Positions 43,984 through 53,929 are shown, counted from the first letter of the stretch. The stretch: DNA of 64,000 nt from Tunturiibacter empetritectus (GCF_013410875.1 NZ_JACCCU010000003.1:186001-250000); one strand, 5' to 3'. Notes: generated by a model from the sequence alone, not told the origin. Made by a program: numbers and translations.

Positions 43984-44127
43984 GGTCAGAGGGAAAGATG
44001 ATTCCGACCAACGGGAGGACCACGCGAAGCTTTAGAGAGGCGTGCGAACGCCCGCACGCACCGGGGTCCCCGCAAACAGGTCTTAGTTTGCGGGGTGGCC
44101 GAGCGTAGGAGGCCCGTCCGGCAGGAC
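43984..44127. repeat. Modular palindromic intergenic element, copy 3 (B arm only)
   Basis: Contains CCGACCAACGGGAGG, the B-arm blocks GCGTGCGAACGCCCG and CGCGAAGCTTTAG, and the GCCCGTCCGGCAGGAC end. It also has an internal perfect 10-bp hairpin (44068-44077 with 44086-44095, loop AGGTCTTA). Its reverse complement aligns with the left arm of copy 2. A tRNA-like stretch is present but no tRNA fits. Confidence 0.75.
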
Positions 44128-44243
44128 AGCTTCTTATTCCCCATCGCACCCCGAGTGTGATACAAAGCCACGTCTGAAGAAAGCACACCCGACGCGCCTC
44201 CACCCGGAGTTCGCGACGGTCTCCAAGGGGTAAGTCTGTCGCC

Positions 44244-45605
44244 ATGAAAATGAATAGTCGTTCAGTCCTGCTGCACACCAGCCTAGCCGCAACTCTCGCC
44301 CTTGTCCCCCTCGCCGGTTGCAATAGCGATAGCGCCAGCAGCAACGCCGCCAAACAGCTCGCCGCTCTCCAGGCCCAGCAGGCAAAGAACGCAGGAAACT
44401 TCTCCAACACCGTCTTCCTCGGCGACTCCCTCACCGCAGGCTTCCAGAGCGGTTCCCTCCTCGACACCACCCAGGTCCACGGCTGGGCGCCCGTCCTCGC
44501 CGCTCAGGCCGGCTTCAACATCGTCCAGCCCCTCATCGCCTACCCCGGCGCGCCCAACGTCCTCCAGCTCGAATCGCTCGGCCCCCCGCCCGTCATCACC
44601 TCCGCTCCCGGCACAACCACTGGCCGCGACAACTTCGCCACCCAGGTCACCGACCTAGCCGTCCCCGGAGCCCTGCTCAACGACGTCATGAACACCGTCC
44701 CGCTGGTCAACCCCGCACCCGGCCAGCAGCAGCTCAACCAGCTCGTCCTCGGCTTCCCCGGCCTCGGCTACGGACAGGCCAACAGCCAGGCCACCTTCGC
44801 CGTCAACGCCCAGCCCACCACCATCTTCCTCTGGATCGGCAACAACGACGCCCTCGTCGCCGACGAGACCGGCATGCCCAGCAGCATGACCTCCGTCGCC
44901 ACCTTCACCAGCCAGTACCAGGCCCTCATCACCGAACTCACCACCAAGGCCCCGGCCCATCTCGTCATCGGCAACATCCCCGACGTCACCCGCGTCCCCT
45001 ATCTCACCCCCGCAGCCCTCGTCCTCGGCGAAGTCTCTGCCGAAACCGGCCTCCCCACTGCCGAACTCAGCGCCATCCTCGGCATCGTTCCCGGCGACCT
45101 CGTCAACCCCACCGGCACCGCCGAGATCCCGCTTATCCTCGGAGGCCTCCAGAAGGGACCCATCAGCGACGCCGGCGTCCTCTCCGCCGCCGAGGTCGTC
45201 ACCGTCCAGTCCCAGGTCACAGCCTTCAACCAGGTCATCGCCGCCCAGGCCAAAGCCGCCAACGCCACCCTCGTCGACATCAACGCCCTCTTCAACCAGG
45301 CCTTCACCAATGGTGTCACCATCAACGGCTACACCGGTACCTCCAGCTTTCTCGGCGGCATCTTCGCCCTCGACGGCATTCACCCCACCAACGTCGGATA
45401 CGCCGTCGTCGCCAACGCCCTTATCGACACCATGAACGCCACCATCAGCACCAAGATCCCTGACGTCCCACTAGGCCCCGTCGCCGCCACCGACCCCTAC
45501 TGGCCCCCCAACCTCGCCACCCAGATAGCCCCCGCCGCCCGCCCCAGAACCATCCCCGCCAACGCCGGCAAGGCCATAGCCCCCATCCTCGAAAAGAAGC
45601 AGTGA
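44244..45605 (+). CDS. SGNH/GDSL-hydrolase lipoprotein
   Basis: A 453-residue lipoprotein (lipobox LVPLAGC, Cys26) of the GDSL/SGNH hydrolase superfamily, which hydrolyse esters or acyl groups. Block I is TVFLGDSLTAGF (nucleophile Ser62). The oxyanion asparagine is in FLWIGNNDAL and the catalytic Asp-x2-His in LDGIHPTNVGY, near residue 380. A low-complexity Ala-rich linker follows the lipobox. The C-terminus is proline-rich. It should act at the cell surface or in the periplasm. The target is unknown. It is an isolated gene downstream of a palindromic element. Confidence 0.82.
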   Translation: MKMNSRSVLLHTSLAATLALVPLAGCNSDSASSNAAKQLAALQAQQAKNAGNFSNTVFLGDSLTAGFQSGSLLDTTQVHGWAPVLAAQAGFNIVQPLIAYPGAPNVLQLESLGPPPVITSAPGTTTGRDNFATQVTDLAVPGALLNDVMNTVPLVNPAPGQQQLNQLVLGFPGLGYGQANSQATFAVNAQPTTIFLWIGNNDALVADETGMPSSMTSVATFTSQYQALITELTTKAPAHLVIGNIPDVTRVPYLTPAALVLGEVSAETGLPTAELSAILGIVPGDLVNPTGTAEIPLILGGLQKGPISDAGVLSAAEVVTVQSQVTAFNQVIAAQAKAANATLVDINALFNQAFTNGVTINGYTGTSSFLGGIFALDGIHPTNVGYAVVANALIDTMNATISTKIPDVPLGPVAATDPYWPPNLATQIAPAARPRTIPANAGKAIAPILEKKQ

Positions 45606-45863
45606 CAGAAACAGTAGGTCTCCAAATTCAGCCCATCGCCGTCCATGCCAAGCTGCGGACAATCCATAGAAAATGACGAAGGCGCATTTAGCGTTGCCAA
45701 TCCTGACCAGATCGGTGCTGGATAAGCGCATTGGCCTGTTAGCAACAGTCGAGGGTCAAGTTCCCGGGCTCGCTCGAGCAACATTGCCGAGTAAAAGGCC
45801 TGAGCCTTCTTCACGAAAGCTAGTGCAAGCCACAACTTTGGCTTGTCGTGTACAGCACTTCGG
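45606..45863. other. 258-bp intergenic, no gene seen
   Basis: An open minus-strand frame spans 45497-45910, but its peptide matches nothing I recognise and overlaps the 3' ends of both flanking genes, so it is not called. No RNA or repeat signal was seen. Confidence 0.5.
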
Positions 45864-48800
45864 CTATGGCGTGCCAGAGATGTCGCTACCCTGAAGGATA
45901 TACAGGGCACCTACTGTGGTGCCTTCACTCGGCCAGTTCGAAGTCACGAAGACCAGCCCCTTCGTTCCCCAGCGAACCAAGCGCACTGGAGCGCCCAGCA
46001 CGTCCGGAATCGCTATCGTCTTCAGCAGCGCCTGCGTGTTCAGGTCATAGATGTTCAGCGTGTACGAGTTGGCTCCCTGCCCTGAGTTGTTGATCCCGAC
46101 CGTGCTCGAGGACGTGAGGACGAAGGCTCGCTTCAATGCCGAGTCCGTGGCTACCAGGACGCCCTGACCAGAATCGAACTTACCGACCTGCACCGGCCCG
46201 ACCGGATTTGTAATCACACCCGAGTCGCTGTAGAGCAGCTTGGTTCCCGGATCGAAATGAACCTGCAATCCGAAGCCGCCCGAATTGAGACCGTTCGCAG
46301 GCGATACGCCGGACGGGGAAACGGTAACGCTGTAGATTTCTTGCGGCGAAATCCCATTTTGCACTTGACCGTAAAGCGTATTCGCATCCGCGCCCCATGC
46401 AAGACTGCTGAACTCGACGCCGCTTGTATAGTACGAGAGGGTGTTCGGACGAGCAGTAGCGTTGTCATAAATTGCGAGAAGACAGCCGTTGGGCTCAACG
46501 TTCGCTATGCCTTCCGATACCGCAATCGTTTGAGGATTGCCGGGAGCTACCTTCATCGCTGCAGGAAACGCGCAACTACCTTGCGTGCCTACCGTGCCCG
46601 TGGCTCCCGCACCCATCGGAATCGTGAGACTCAGTGAAAAGGACGGCAACGAATACTGCTGAACGATTGCCTGGCCTGAAAAGCCCGCATACAGATAGCT
46701 TCCATCGTCAGAGAGCGCAATGGTGCTCGGTTGGTCGGCAACGGGAATCATTTGCCGGACAGCAGCAGCGACCGGGTCGATGACGGCAATGGTGTTGGGC
46801 GATATGGGATCGCCAGCGGGAACCGAAACGTAAAGCAGGTTGCGTGCGGCGTCCCAGGCAAGATCGTTGCCTGAGACATTGAGTACCTGCATCTGCGCGT
46901 TGGCACCCAGATTTGGAACCACTGTGAAGCCTATCGAATTGGAACTGCCTGTTCCCGGACCGTTGCTGACCGCGAGTAAGCTTGCCACCGGCTGGCCTAG
47001 CGCTGCCGCGGGAATCGTGACGACCATCTGGGTGTCGGAGATGGAGTCAATCAACAGGTTCTGATTGTTCCACGTCACTTGAGAGGACTGCGTAAAGTCG
47101 CGGCCCGTCAGCGTCACCTGCGTGTCCGCACTCCCCACCGCAACGCTGACCGGCGTTACCAACGCGAGCGTAGGCGAGGGCGCGACAAAGCCGCCAACCG
47201 CGGACGTAACACCCGTAGGCGTAACAAACGAGCCATCGATCAGGTAGACCTGCGAGGCGCCATTTGCCGCAAGCCCGCTCGCTCCCCAGCGAACAATGGT
47301 CGAAGCGCCCTCGAGACCTTCGACCAGCATCGAGTTGATGTAATTGAACCGATCGAGGCCGAAAGCCTGAATGTACTCTCCATTCGGAGCGGGATTGCTG
47401 CTGTAAGAGCTGTTGACGTTCACATAGAAGCCGACGCGCTGCGCAGTATCCAGCGCAAAAGGATTTTGCCCGTTGGAGAGGGTGTTCTGGACCTGCAGCA
47501 GTCCCATCGACTGACCGGTCGCTGCATTCAAAATATGCCCATAGCCGTCGATCAGGTTCCCGGTCGAAGGATCGTAGGCGAGATGCTTCACGAAATCACC
47601 AAGTGCGCCGGTGTACGTTTGCGCGAGGGTGATGCCACTGGCCGTTACCGAGAACACATCCTCCGGTCCACCCGAATAAGCCGAGTCTGTCCCGTAAAGA
47701 GTTGTGCTGTCTTTGCCCCAGACCAGCGTGTCATAAACATTGGGGTACGCCGGCGGACCAACAATTGCGGCTCGCGAGATACCGTCGTCGTAGACCGCAA
47801 CGCCTCCGACTGCGCTCTCGGGATTCGTGTCGCCTGTATGGAGCGAAACGGCGACCGTATGCGGCTTTCCCGGAGCAGCAGTCACAGCCGCCGTCGTATT
47901 CATCACGCCGTTGGCGCCCTCGCCCAGGGCAAATGTGATGTCCGGTGTAAGCGATGGAAGGATGAGGCGTTCGATCTGGCCCGTCGACGGCAGTGTCGCG
48001 TAGATGTAGGTGCCGTCGGAGGTGACAGAGATGCCGGCCGGCTGACTCGGCAGCGTCTGGGATGCAATCACGGTTCCCTGGAGCGGATCGATCGTCACGA
48101 TGCTGTTTGGATTGTTCGTCGAACTGGAAAGAGTCGACGCGACAAGGACATTGTGGACGCTATCCCAGCCCAGATCCGCCGCCGCGACGTTCACTGTCCG
48201 CACACGATTACTCGCACTGATTACATTCAACGTTTGCGCCTGGGACGTGCCGCCACCGGGGGCTGGATTCGAGACCGCAATCGTGACCGGGCCGACGGTC
48301 GAAAGCACACTCGCCGGTACCGTGACCGTGGCAACAGCGCTCAACTGGCCCGTGGAGAACGGCTGCACCGCGGTTCCGTTGATGAGAATCGTTGACGATT
48401 GAAGAAAGTTGCTTCCATTGAGCACAAGCAGGAAATCCGGCGCTCCTGCCGTCACTGCCATCGCTGAGAGGCTGTTAAGCACAGGCACAGGATTCACGAT
48501 CGGCAGCGTGACCGTATTATCGCCCTTAACTCCAGATGCTGAATCGACAACCGCGATCGGTATCGTTCCCGTCGTATAAGAGATTAAGCTGGCAGGAACC
48601 GTGAATTGGATCGAAGTAGTCGAGATGAAATGCGTGGAGAGCGCGGTGCCGCTGGCATAGACGACCGTCGTAGGCGTAAAGTAACTGCCGCTCAACGTGA
48701 CCGTCTGTGGTGAATTGCTGAGCGGCACGGTGGAGGGAGCGAGCGAGTCAAGCTCAGCCGGGTGTTGAAGAAGAGAAACTGCGACGCTCTGCGAGCTGCC

Positions 48801-49439
48801 ACCGCCCGGTGCGGGATTCGATACCGTCAAGCTCAAAGTGCCCACAGATGCCAGTAGCGCGGCCGGAGCCACAGCCGTAAGCTGCGTACTGCCGACCAGC
48901 GTGGTCGCGAGCGAAGTCGTTCCAGATGCAACCACCGACAAAGAGCTAAAGTTTGCGCCGGTCAGCGTAAATGTTGTATCCGCAGAGCCTGCATACAGAG
49001 AGTTCGGTGTTATACCCGTCAGCGTCGGTTTCGGGTTCGTCACTAAGACCTGCTGGGACGAAGAACCGCCGACCGAAACCTGACCATCCGGATTTGCAAC
49101 CGTTACGTTTGCAACCAACGTCGACGCCGCCAGGTTCGCGGGCACTGTCGCGGTGAGTGTCGTTGCGTTCCCATAAGTGGTCGTGAGTGCGGTTGAGTTC
49201 CACTTGATCGCCGACTGCGGTTGAAAATTGCTTCCCGTTACTGTCAGCGTGAACGCTTCCGAGCCCGCAGGAACACTTGCTGGAGACACGCCCGTGACGG
49301 CGGGTGCCGGAGTCTGCGTGGTGCTCCCGCCGCCGTTAGTAGTTGCGCTGCGGCTGGAGCCGCCAGAGCATCCCGTTATGCTTAGGGAAAGAGCAACAAA
49401 CAGTATAGGCAGGGAAAGAAACTTTAGAAGTTTGGTCAT
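45864..49439 (-). CDS. Large IPT/TIG and beta-propeller lipoprotein
   Basis: A 1191-residue surface lipoprotein with lipobox SITGCSGGSS (Cys about 24). Residues 45-430 hold four or five IPT/TIG Ig-like units with repeating patterns such as LTGANFSSLSV, TPNSLYAGSADTTFTLTG and PAPGGGTSQ. Then come two beta-propeller-like halves with YVTN/YncE-type SDDGSYLYAG and PSTIALSDDG motifs (about 435-720 and 830-1180), separated by a further IPT/TIG unit near 740. The layout resembles secreted beta-propeller/adhesin proteins. No catalytic motif is visible, so binding is the most likely role. It stands alone on the minus strand. Confidence 0.8.
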   Translation of the reverse strand: MTKLLKFLSLPILFVALSLSITGCSGGSSRSATTNGGGSTTQTPAPAVTGVSPASVPAGSEAFTLTVTGSNFQPQSAIKWNSTALTTTYGNATTLTATVPANLAASTLVANVTVANPDGQVSVGGSSSQQVLVTNPKPTLTGITPNSLYAGSADTTFTLTGANFSSLSVVASGTTSLATTLVGSTQLTAVAPAALLASVGTLSLTVSNPAPGGGSSQSVAVSLLQHPAELDSLAPSTVPLSNSPQTVTLSGSYFTPTTVVYASGTALSTHFISTTSIQFTVPASLISYTTGTIPIAVVDSASGVKGDNTVTLPIVNPVPVLNSLSAMAVTAGAPDFLLVLNGSNFLQSSTILINGTAVQPFSTGQLSAVATVTVPASVLSTVGPVTIAVSNPAPGGGTSQAQTLNVISASNRVRTVNVAAADLGWDSVHNVLVASTLSSSTNNPNSIVTIDPLQGTVIASQTLPSQPAGISVTSDGTYIYATLPSTGQIERLILPSLTPDITFALGEGANGVMNTTAAVTAAPGKPHTVAVSLHTGDTNPESAVGGVAVYDDGISRAAIVGPPAYPNVYDTLVWGKDSTTLYGTDSAYSGGPEDVFSVTASGITLAQTYTGALGDFVKHLAYDPSTGNLIDGYGHILNAATGQSMGLLQVQNTLSNGQNPFALDTAQRVGFYVNVNSSYSSNPAPNGEYIQAFGLDRFNYINSMLVEGLEGASTIVRWGASGLAANGASQVYLIDGSFVTPTGVTSAVGGFVAPSPTLALVTPVSVAVGSADTQVTLTGRDFTQSSQVTWNNQNLLIDSISDTQMVVTIPAAALGQPVASLLAVSNGPGTGSSNSIGFTVVPNLGANAQMQVLNVSGNDLAWDAARNLLYVSVPAGDPISPNTIAVIDPVAAAVRQMIPVADQPSTIALSDDGSYLYAGFSGQAIVQQYSLPSFSLSLTIPMGAGATGTVGTQGSCAFPAAMKVAPGNPQTIAVSEGIANVEPNGCLLAIYDNATARPNTLSYYTSGVEFSSLAWGADANTLYGQVQNGISPQEIYSVTVSPSGVSPANGLNSGGFGLQVHFDPGTKLLYSDSGVITNPVGPVQVGKFDSGQGVLVATDSALKRAFVLTSSSTVGINNSGQGANSYTLNIYDLNTQALLKTIAIPDVLGAPVRLVRWGTKGLVFVTSNWPSEGTTVGALYILQGSDISGTP

Positions 49440-50114
49440 TTAGCTCAAAACGGTGGATTTTTGGGTGGATTTCTGCGGCCAATTGTATGGCACGTCCACC
49501 TAAAAACGAAGAATTTTATCCAGAATTCTCGAACGACCGAGCAGCTCAATCTGCCGGTAGAACCTCAGATCACCGCAAAAGCGTCGACTCGTGTTGGATG
49601 GCGTAGATGGAAGGACTCTAGATCCGAGTCCTCAATGAGTGATAAATCGCCAAGTCACCCATCCAGGAATTACTACCGGCAACGCATCGAATGAAGGTAC
49701 AGGCTTGATCAGAGAACAGGCCCGAAATTTGAAGGGTGGCAGCTCGTCAACTCCCGTTTTTACAGGAAAATTCGTCTGTCAAGTCCCAGTTTCATCTATC
49801 TCTATAACAGTCAACGAGATCCACCTTGCGCACGAGTTATGTCAAATTAGCTACCCTTGAAGTAGAGAATAAATACACAAGAGTACAAAACCTGCGCGAT
49901 CGCCATCCCGAGGGCTTTTTCTTCTTGTGCGAATAACTACCACTAACCCTTTTATAAAGAGGAATCTGCAGGTAACCCCTTTACACGGAGGTATTTACGA
50001 GGTAAGCCTCCCCGCATATTACTCAATCAAAAAGAGTTACGCGCGGTGTATAGGGGGGGTACCCCCGGGGGCAACATCGTCATGGTCCGGGTCTGGAAGT
50101 GTCGACACCGCCGG
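49440..50114. other. 675-bp intergenic region
   Basis: No gene recognised. The first 100 bases upstream of the lipoprotein carry a short G/T-rich patch (CGGTGGATTTTTGGGTGGAT). The rest is less GC-rich than the genes. The palindromic motif at 50031-50066 is the only recurrent feature. Confidence 0.6.
50031..50066. repeat. GGGGGGGTACCCC palindromic motif, copy 2
   Basis: Aligns over about 36 bases with 3161-3198, including the CGCGCGG block and TATAGGGGGGGTACCCC. It lies near the 3' end of the glycosyltransferase, so it is not a promoter for a plus-strand gene. Confidence 0.6.
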
Positions 50115-51299
50115 CTACTGAGAGCCAACAGGGTGCACAGGACGAATCCGCCCATCCCGCAGCGCAAACAACTCCCCGCGCCACACCACTGTATCCCCCG
50201 CAAAGCTCCACATCCAGAACCCCAACCCAAAAAAATCCCGCAGCGGCAATAGCCAGAGATCACGCAGCACCTGTTCATCCCCCAGCACGCCCACTCCAAC
50301 CGAAAGAGCCACCGCCACCCGCGCCAGCAGCACCACACTCAGCAACGAAAAACTCCACAGCGCTAGCCCGCTCGCCACGCAGGTCATCACCGCCCACGGC
50401 ACCGCATACGTAATTCCCAGCCCCAGGTAGCCCAGCTTGCGCGAGTCCCGCGTCGACCGCGCCCACCGCAGCTGATGGTCCTTGAAACCGCCAAAGTGAT
50501 ACTCCGGCACCGTCGTCTCCACCACCTCGTTCGAAAGCTCCACCCGATACCCGGCAGCAGAGATCCGCGCCCCCATCTCATAGTCGTCAGCCAGATACTC
50601 CGTCAGCGACTCTAACCCCCCAGCCTTCGCCAGCACGCTCTTGCTCGTAGCCAGCGTCGATCCCAGCCCAAAGTGAATCCCGCCCTCCAGCCTCCGCGCC
50701 GTCAGCACTCCCGGCAGAAAGTCCGTCGAGATCCCCAACGCCTCCAGCCGCGACCACACCGTCAAGCCTCTGCCACCCTCCGCCGTCCGCCCAATATAAG
50801 GAGCCGTCACCATCCCCACCTTCGCATCCGAAAAACACTGCATCACCCGCGTCAGATAGTGCGGCGAGACACGAATATCGCTGTCATTGATCACCACATA
50901 CTCATACCGGGCCTCGCGCAGCATCTGCACCAGATTGCTCACCTTGCCCGACGTCCCCAGTCGCTCCCGGCACTCCACCAGCCGGATCGCGCACTCAGGA
51001 AACTCCACCTGCAATCGCTCGATCTCGCTGACAGCCGGATCGTTCCGACTGCTCACGCCAAAAACAATCTCGAACCTACCAGCATACTGTTGCCTGCAGT
51101 GGCTCACCAGCCCGGCATACATCCTCTGGTCCACACCCTTCACCGGCTTCAAGATCGTAACGTCAGGCGCAAAGCCCGCATCGACGCTCTTTCGCCGCCA
51201 ATAGTGCGCGAAATCTCGCGTCCCCCACAGCGCCAGCAACAGATAAGCGAGACCCGCAAGGGTCAACAGCGTAGTGATCGCCTCAATGAAGATGGCCAT
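50115..51299 (-). CDS. GT21-type membrane glycosyltransferase (ceramide glucosyltransferase/HpnI-like)
   Basis: A 394-residue integral-membrane GT2-fold glycosyltransferase. The N-terminal helix (about 3-25) is followed by VTILKPVKGVDQRMYAG, VVINDSDIRVSP (DxD-like metal site), a catalytic ADDYEMGARI and KDHQLRWARS (Q/R-x-x-R-W-like), then three or four C-terminal helices. This matches the ceramide glucosyltransferase family and the hopanoid-linked HpnI (N-acetylglucosaminyl transfer to bacteriohopanetetrol). No other hopanoid gene is visible in this window, so the acceptor is not assigned. It stands next to a truncated palindromic element at its 5' end. Confidence 0.85.
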   Translation of the reverse strand: MAIFIEAITTLLTLAGLAYLLLALWGTRDFAHYWRRKSVDAGFAPDVTILKPVKGVDQRMYAGLVSHCRQQYAGRFEIVFGVSSRNDPAVSEIERLQVEFPECAIRLVECRERLGTSGKVSNLVQMLREARYEYVVINDSDIRVSPHYLTRVMQCFSDAKVGMVTAPYIGRTAEGGRGLTVWSRLEALGISTDFLPGVLTARRLEGGIHFGLGSTLATSKSVLAKAGGLESLTEYLADDYEMGARISAAGYRVELSNEVVETTVPEYHFGGFKDHQLRWARSTRDSRKLGYLGLGITYAVPWAVMTCVASGLALWSFSLLSVVLLARVAVALSVGVGVLGDEQVLRDLWLLPLRDFFGLGFWMWSFAGDTVVWRGELFALRDGRIRPVHPVGSQ

Positions 51300-51337
51300 C
51301 CCACTAGTCTACCGGCATCTATTGGCCGAAATCATCT

Positions 51338-51414
51338 CCATCGCGACCAACGGGAGCACCACGCGAAGCGGTATACAAGTCACGAAGTGACCGCCCCACG
51401 CGCAGTGGGTTTTT
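51338..51414. repeat. Modular palindromic intergenic element, copy 4 (truncated)
   Basis: About 75 bases: GCGACCAACGGGAG, CGAAGCGGTATACAAG and TCACGAAGTGACCGCC, diverging into CCCACGCGCAGTGGGTTTTT. That end forms a CCCAC/GTGGG hairpin with a T-tract on the plus strand. It lies between the glycosyltransferase start and the ABC permease stop. Confidence 0.75.
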
Positions 51415-51417
51415 GCG

Positions 51418-52665
51418 CTACTCATAACGCAAAGCCTCAATAGGATTCAGATTCGCCGCCTTCCAAGCCGGATAAATACCGAAGAGAAGTCCGATCCCGC
51501 ACGAGCAGCAGAAGGCCAGCGCAACCCACAGCGCCGACAGCATCGACGGAAAGAAGAGATGCAGCACCAGAGCGATCGCACTGCCGATCAGCACGCCAAT
51601 AATGCCGCCGACAGCGCACAGCGTAATGGCCTCCAGGGTGAACTGCGCGAGGATGGTCTGCTTGCTCGCGCCGATCGCCTTGCGCACCCCGATCTCCCGC
51701 GTTCGCTCCGTCACGCTGACCAGCATAATATTCATCACACCCACGCCTCCCACCAGCAACGCCACGCTGGAGAGCGCAAACAGCAGTAAAAACAGGCCAC
51801 CCGTAATCGTGGTCCACAAACGAGTCAGCGAATCGGTTCCGAAGATCGCAAAGTTGTCCGGCGCCTCGTTCTTCACCTTCCGCCTGCGCCGTAGCAGCTC
51901 CTCCAGCTCATCCTGCACCAGCGTCTTGTTCTTTTGATCATCAAACTTCAGGCTGATCCAGTAGTCCAGTATCTCCGGGTGAATCTTATGGAACGTGGAC
52001 ACAGGGAAGAACGCCTTGTTGTCCTCCGGGTTCTTGCCTCCCCCAAACGCCTGTTTTTGTTTGTCCATCACCCCCACGACGGTAAACCTCATGCCCGCAA
52101 TGGTCACCTCCTGGCCCACCGGATCCGTCGCGCCGAACAGCCCATCCGCCGTATCAATCCCCAGCACGACGACATTCGCCGCCCGCTCCACGTCGCTCTC
52201 GTTGAAGAACCGCCCATCCTTCAAGTTGAGCTCATACACGTCCTTCACGCTGTCCGTATCTCCCTCCAGCAGCGTCCCCTCCATGATCTTGCTGCCGTAT
52301 TTCACCGCGACCGTACCCTCCACCCCGGTCTTATCCCGATACTGCAATCCAGGCGTCACAGCCACCACATGCGGCAACTCCTTCATCGCCATTGCATCCT
52401 CGTAGGTCAACTGCTTCCGCGTCAGCATCTCTGTCGTAGGCCGCACCCCAATAACCGGAAACCGGAAGACCCATATCACATTCGTCCCCAGCGACTCCAC
52501 CAGGCCGGACACGCTCGAGTTCAATCCGTTAATCACCGACGAGATGATAATCACCGTCATCACGCCAATCACAATTCCCAGAATCGTCAGGCCGCTACGC
52601 AGCTTGTTCGCCCGCAGCGTATCCAGAGCCATCACTACCGTTTCTTTAGTATCGGCGATCTGCAT
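51418..52665 (-). CDS. MacB/FtsX-type ABC transporter permease 2
   Basis: A 415-residue MacB-family permease: an N-terminal helix (LRANKLRSGLTILGIVIGVMTVI), a large periplasmic MacB_PCD domain (about 50-270), and three C-terminal FtsX helices (LLLFALSSVALLVGGVGVMNIML, then IGVLIGSAIAL and ending near YPAWKAANLNPIEALRYE). Such permeases work in efflux of peptides, toxins or lipoproteins with a separate ATPase. It is the second of two related permeases on this strand, 40 bases downstream of the first. No ATPase gene is next to the pair. Confidence 0.88.
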   Translation of the reverse strand: MQIADTKETVVMALDTLRANKLRSGLTILGIVIGVMTVIIISSVINGLNSSVSGLVESLGTNVIWVFRFPVIGVRPTTEMLTRKQLTYEDAMAMKELPHVVAVTPGLQYRDKTGVEGTVAVKYGSKIMEGTLLEGDTDSVKDVYELNLKDGRFFNESDVERAANVVVLGIDTADGLFGATDPVGQEVTIAGMRFTVVGVMDKQKQAFGGGKNPEDNKAFFPVSTFHKIHPEILDYWISLKFDDQKNKTLVQDELEELLRRRRKVKNEAPDNFAIFGTDSLTRLWTTITGGLFLLLFALSSVALLVGGVGVMNIMLVSVTERTREIGVRKAIGASKQTILAQFTLEAITLCAVGGIIGVLIGSAIALVLHLFFPSMLSALWVALAFCCSCGIGLLFGIYPAWKAANLNPIEALRYE

Positions 52666-52705
52666 TAACGACCTCCCTGCCCTCTACCCCTACCCAGCCC
52701 CGGCC

Positions 52706-53929
52706 TCACTCCGATCTCAGCGCCACAATCGGATCCAGTTGCGCGGCCTTTCGAGCCGGATAGACCCCGAAGAAGATTCCCGTACCGGTAGCCATCACCA
52801 GCCCGGCAATGACGCTCCACAGCGCAATCGTCGAAGGAAATCCTGCCAGAATCGTAATCGCCTGCGCCACCAGAATTCCCCCGATCACGCCGAAGACTCC
52901 GCCCACCAGCGCCATCGTTCCGGACTCAATCAAAAACTGCATCAGGATATCCTTTGGACGCGCGCCGAGAGCCTTTCGGATGCCGATCTCGCGCGTCCGC
53001 TCCGTCACGCTCACCAGCATAATGTTCATAATCACGATGCCGCCGACCACCAGCGAGATCAGCGCCACCGCTCCGGCCACCGCTCCAAACGACCGCGTTA
53101 CGATGCTGAAGAATCCCACCAGCGTATTGTTCGTATCCAACTCAAACGAGTCCTCGACTCCCGGAGCATCATGCCGGCTCGATCGCATCAGAACCCTCAC
53201 CTCGTCCGCCGCCGTCTCCAGCACCGGTCCAGCCTCGCCCGCCTTCACATAAATCGTCAGCGTCTTCTCCGTCCCATAGCTCTTCTGAAACGCCGTCAGC
53301 GGCACAGCCACCCAGTTATCCTGGCTCGCCCCAAACGTGCTCCCCTGCTTCTCGCTGATCCCAATGATCGTGTACGGGGTGCCGTCTACCCGCAACTCCT
53401 GTCCCAGCGGATCCATCCCCACAAAAAGATGGTCCTCAATATCGGTCCCGATGATCGCCACATGTGAGGCGTGCTCCTGGTCCGCCTCCGTGAACCCGCG
53501 CCCCTGCATGATGTTCAGGTTCTGCAGCGAAGGCATCTGCCACGTATACCCCCGGATGTTCGAATCGGTCGTGGACTCGGTCCCCCGCACAATCTTCCCT
53601 GTCACAGCCTGCTGCGCGCCAATCCCCACGCAGTGCCTGCAGTTCGCCGCCACATACTGAAAGTCGGGGTACAGGATGTTCTTGCGCTTCTGATACCGCT
53701 GATAGTCCTCCGGGCTGGTAATGATCTGAGGCATCTTCGAGACGGTAAAGACATCCGCGCCATAGCTGGCGAACTTCGTGGTGACATAGGTGTTCGCACC
53801 GTTGACCAGCGTCACCACCGCAATCACGCTGGCTACGCCGATGACGACGCCGAGCAAAGTGAGGACGGAGCGGAGTTTGTTCGCCCATAGCGACTGCAGC
53901 GCGATCTTTACGGCCTCTTTGAATTCCAT
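52706..53929 (-). CDS. MacB/FtsX-type ABC transporter permease 1
   Basis: A 407-residue MacB-family permease, a paralogue of the one downstream. It shares the N-terminal WANKLRSVLTLLGVVIGVASVI helix, the periplasmic domain, and the FtsX segment ALISLVVGGIVIMNIMLVSV with the TERTREIGIRKALGA loop and the final YPARKAAQLDPIVALRSE. It has a cysteine-containing insert (NCRHCVGIG) absent from its neighbour. ATG 53929 begins with MEFKEAVKIAL; the longer frame to 54175 runs over repeat-like DNA and is rejected. With the next gene it likely forms a heterodimeric efflux unit whose ATPase is elsewhere. Confidence 0.88.
   Translation of the reverse strand: MEFKEAVKIALQSLWANKLRSVLTLLGVVIGVASVIAVVTLVNGANTYVTTKFASYGADVFTVSKMPQIITSPEDYQRYQKRKNILYPDFQYVAANCRHCVGIGAQQAVTGKIVRGTESTTDSNIRGYTWQMPSLQNLNIMQGRGFTEADQEHASHVAIIGTDIEDHLFVGMDPLGQELRVDGTPYTIIGISEKQGSTFGASQDNWVAVPLTAFQKSYGTEKTLTIYVKAGEAGPVLETAADEVRVLMRSSRHDAPGVEDSFELDTNNTLVGFFSIVTRSFGAVAGAVALISLVVGGIVIMNIMLVSVTERTREIGIRKALGARPKDILMQFLIESGTMALVGGVFGVIGGILVAQAITILAGFPSTIALWSVIAGLVMATGTGIFFGVYPARKAAQLDPIVALRSE

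Noticed and set aside
44086-44127. tRNA-like GGGGTGGCCGAGCG...GGAGGC stretch
   Set aside because: No T-arm, anticodon arm or acceptor stem can be formed, and the stretch belongs to a palindromic element.
45497-45910. 137-residue minus-strand frame between the GDSL lipoprotein and the large lipoprotein
   Set aside because: It overlaps the 3' ends of both neighbours and its peptide has no recognisable motif or signal.
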